In this document: positions 62,247 to 64,000 of the stretch, one piece after another
Layout of the letters: each line of letters starts with the position of its first letter
Numbering within the stretch: the stretch's first letter is position 1
Assembly: GCF_902499555.1 (NCBI RefSeq)
Contig: NZ_CABVMM010000015.1
Coordinates: 53,148-117,147, forward strand
Reading direction: 5' to 3'
DNA from: Mesonia oceanica
GTDB taxonomy: Bacteria > Bacteroidota > Bacteroidia > Flavobacteriales > Flavobacteriaceae
Length of the DNA: 64,000 nt
Translations under genes and position numbers: made by a program
The notes under the pieces: generated by a model
Told to the model about the DNA's origin: nothing
The model's database searches: none
Seen by the model: the letters and a program-made list of their open reading frames with translations, nothing else

Positions 62247-63749
62247 ATGAAAAAATGGTTTAAAATAAAACGATATCCACATATTGGCTCTCAAATATCA
62301 CGTGAAGATTATTCGAGAATAAAAAAGTATGTTTCAAATTCTGAGAATGTAGAGAAACACTCATTCAAACCTTTTATTAAAAGAGTTCAAACTAAAAGGA
62401 AATTTCGCAAACAATATGATGATGGTATTCTAATCTCAAAAAAGAGAAAAAAGGATTTAAAACCAAGAGAAATCTGTTTTGCTAGTCATTTAGATTCACA
62501 AATTTATTCTTACTACTCAGAGTTCCTTTCAAAAAAATATAATAAGCTGATTACTAAGCATAACCTTGCTAAAGTAGTTACGGCTTATAGAAAAATTAAA
62601 AAAGACAAATCAAAATCGGGAAAATGTAATATTGACTTTGCAAATGAGGTTTTTAGCTTGATAAAAAAAAGATCAGAAACAAAAAAGAATCAAGTCGTAA
62701 TTGCATTCGATATCAAAGGTTTTTTTGACAATTTAAACCATAAAAAATTAAAAGAATCTTGGGCACATATAATTAATGAACCACTTCCTAAAGACCATTA
62801 TCAAGTATTTAAGAACATTACAAAATTTTCATTTATCAAAGAGGATGAACTTTTTAATCTTTTCAAGAACAGAATAGTGGTTGAAAGATATGTCGACAGT
62901 TACAAAAAAGATAAGATATTAAAAAAGAAGAAAGTAGATAAAATCAAGTATTTGAAAGAAAAGAGAGCCGTTTCGTATACAGTTGACTCAAAAGATTTAA
63001 GGTTAATTAGAAACAAAGGCTTAATAAATGCTAATAAACTCGATAAAAAAGGTAATAAACGCACAGTAGGAATTCCGCAAGGTTCACCAATTAGTTCAGT
63101 TCTTGCAAATATCTATATGTTTGAGTTTGACAAAAAAATGAACGAATTATTATCTAATTCAGGTGGAATATATAGACGTTATTCTGACGATATGATTGTG
63201 GTTTGTGATTTAAAACAAATACAACTTGTCGTTGATGAATTTGAATCAAACATTAAAAAACTATGTGATTTAGAAATACAACCACATAAAACTCAAATAT
63301 TTCATTTTGTAAAACAAAAAAATAGACTTTTCTGCTATCAAGAATTTAAAACACATTGCACAATAAATAGAAATCTTGAGTACTTAGGACTTCAATTTGA
63401 TGGAGAAATAGTTTTGCTAAAGAACAGCAGTATTTCTTCATATTATAGGAAGATGAAAAAATCTATAAATAGAAGTAAATATTATGCAAAGCATACAAGG
63501 AATAAAGTAAATAGAGGTAAAATATTCAAATCAAGGTTGTTTGAAAAATTTACCGTTATTGGCTCCCATAGAAAAAGAAAACGCATTAGAGATAAGAAAG
63601 ACAAATCAAAATTTAAAGTTTTGAAATTCTATAATTATGGAAATTATTTAACTTATGTAAATAAATCAATAAATCAAGTAGAAAATAATTCAATAAAAAA
63701 ACAACTGAAAAACCATTGGAAAATTTTTAATTCTGAGTTGAAAAAATAA
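62247..63749 (+). CDS. drt2: Antiviral reverse transcriptase, DRT2 (UG2) type
   Basis: The 500-residue reverse transcriptase has its first catalytic Asp at D155 in AFDIKGFFDNLNHK, GIPQGSP at 275-281 and the catalytic YSDD at 312-315 (RRYSDDMIVV). Features I associate with DRT2 are the N-terminal WFKIKRYPHIG, FASHLDSQIYSYYSEFLSKK, CNIDFANEVF, LPKDHYQVFKNITKFSF and SPISSVLANIYMFEFD. There is no maturase or integrase domain, so it is not a group II intron or retroelement enzyme. The C terminus (380-500) is highly basic and probably RNA-binding. The gene is very AT-rich compared with the housekeeping genes, which suggests transfer. Confidence 0.8.
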   Translation: MKKWFKIKRYPHIGSQISREDYSRIKKYVSNSENVEKHSFKPFIKRVQTKRKFRKQYDDGILISKKRKKDLKPREICFASHLDSQIYSYYSEFLSKKYNKLITKHNLAKVVTAYRKIKKDKSKSGKCNIDFANEVFSLIKKRSETKKNQVVIAFDIKGFFDNLNHKKLKESWAHIINEPLPKDHYQVFKNITKFSFIKEDELFNLFKNRIVVERYVDSYKKDKILKKKKVDKIKYLKEKRAVSYTVDSKDLRLIRNKGLINANKLDKKGNKRTVGIPQGSPISSVLANIYMFEFDKKMNELLSNSGGIYRRYSDDMIVVCDLKQIQLVVDEFESNIKKLCDLEIQPHKTQIFHFVKQKNRLFCYQEFKTHCTINRNLEYLGLQFDGEIVLLKNSSISSYYRKMKKSINRSKYYAKHTRNKVNRGKIFKSRLFEKFTVIGSHRKRKRIRDKKDKSKFKVLKFYNYGNYLTYVNKSINQVENNSIKKQLKNHWKIFNSELKK

Positions 63750-63754
63750 ACACT

Positions 63755-63778
63755 ATTGCCAACAAAGTACTGTGGTAA
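63755..63778 (+). other. attC-like element remnant right of the DRT2 cassette
   Basis: TTGCCAACAAAGTACTGTGG followed by TAA resembles the left end of the element at 61773 (TGTGGTAACAACG). It is cut off after a few bases, close to the insertion-sequence end. Confidence 0.35.
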
Positions 63779-64000
63779 AAAACAAGTAAATCTAGGTTAA
63801 TTTTTTACTAAATTACTTCTATAAGCATCGTCATAAATCAACCCTGATTTTGCTATGGCAAAAGCTTGTTTTAGTAGCTTGTTGCATACGGCAATTAAAG
63901 CCAATTTTTTGCTCTTTCCTTTGGCCACTATTCGTTCATAAATTTCCCTGCAAGCTTTGTTATATCTACACGCATTAAAACTGCACATAAATAACAAATT
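63779..64000 (-). mobile_element. Right end of an IS110-family insertion sequence
   Basis: The element runs off the right edge of the window; only the transposase C terminus and a few bases beyond it are visible. IS110 elements lack terminal inverted repeats, so the exact border between 63775 and 63797 cannot be read. Its position immediately after an attC-like remnant is notable, because some IS110/IS1111 elements target attC sites. Confidence 0.6.
63797..64000 (-). CDS. IS110-family transposase, C-terminal part
   Basis: The frame is open to the right edge, so only about 67 C-terminal residues are present. They match the end of the transposase_20 domain: LFMCSFNACRYNKACREIYE, ALIAVCNKLLKQAFAIAKSG and the final YDDAYRSN. 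The catalytic serine region lies upstream of this part and cannot be checked, and neither can the DEDD N-terminal domain. Confidence 0.82.
   Translation of the reverse strand, partial: NLLFMCSFNACRYNKACREIYERIVAKGKSKKLALIAVCNKLLKQAFAIAKSGLIYDDAYRSNLVKN

Noticed and set aside
62247..63749. Group II intron or retron reverse transcriptase
   Set aside because: There is no maturase or HNH domain and no intron domain V-like sequence; the conserved blocks fit the DRT2 type better than retrons.

Overview
The window is chromosomal DNA of a low-GC marine-type Bacteroidetes, most likely a member of the Flavobacteriaceae. The evidence is promoters of the Bacteroidetes form (TTG, about 19 bases, TAnnTTTG), SusC-free but typical flavobacterial gene content (fused HisB and HisIE, fused aspartokinase-homoserine dehydrogenase, EpsC-type serine acetyltransferase next to CysM), protein sorting signals such as ...FAQ and lipoprotein boxes ending in SC, and the dense REP-like intergenic palindromes common in that family.

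Layout. (1) 1-8547: histidine operon hisG(partial)-D-C-B-H-A-F-IE followed by a thiamine pyrophosphokinase gene; every spacer from hisG-hisD to hisF-hisIE carries REP-like palindromes. (2) 8548-18499: a decayed secreted-protein gene, a DEAD-box helicase with a DEVD motif, a DUF2461 protein, cysM and the serine acetyltransferase gene, a TruA-like pseudouridine synthase, a VTT membrane protein, a DUF3124 lipoprotein, CorA and a succinate-semialdehyde-type dehydrogenase. (3) 18615-28342: tRNA-Arg(UCU), an AraC/AhpD-like/alcohol-dehydrogenase-like redox cluster, and a visibly GC-richer block holding a TetR-controlled RND efflux operon that ends in an outer-membrane phospholipase A. The TetR gene has a perfect 14+14 bp palindrome just upstream. 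(4) 28539-37753: M28 peptidase, tRNA-Ser(UGA) with a degenerate 3' copy, WrbA, YebC, an S41 protease, pterin dehydratase, a nucleotide-sugar-type reductase and gcvT. (5) 37891-42935: threonine operon thrA-B-C, preceded by a short Thr/Ile-rich leader peptide that looks like a transcription attenuator. (6) 42987-60021: housekeeping genes nnr, hutH, clpC, gyrA, a TPR protein, NlpC/P60, thiolase, a 7TM-HD protein, DUF72, Nudix and an acyl-CoA thioesterase. (7) 60022-64000: an accessory end with duplicated intergenic repeats, two gene cassettes separated by an attC-like foldback element, and the right end of an IS110-family insertion sequence.

The most interesting locus is the second cassette (about 61906-63749). 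It encodes a reverse transcriptase that I recognise as the DRT2 (UG2) antiviral type, preceded by about 340 bases of structured, gene-free DNA. In characterised DRT2 systems such a leader is a non-coding RNA copied by rolling-circle reverse transcription into a concatemeric 'never-ending' gene (neo). Here the putative template region is free of stop codons for a long distance in one frame on each strand, as that model requires on one of them. The DRT2 family itself is known; this flavobacterial copy, its RNA, its Neo sequence and its mobilisation as an attC-like cassette are what deserve testing.
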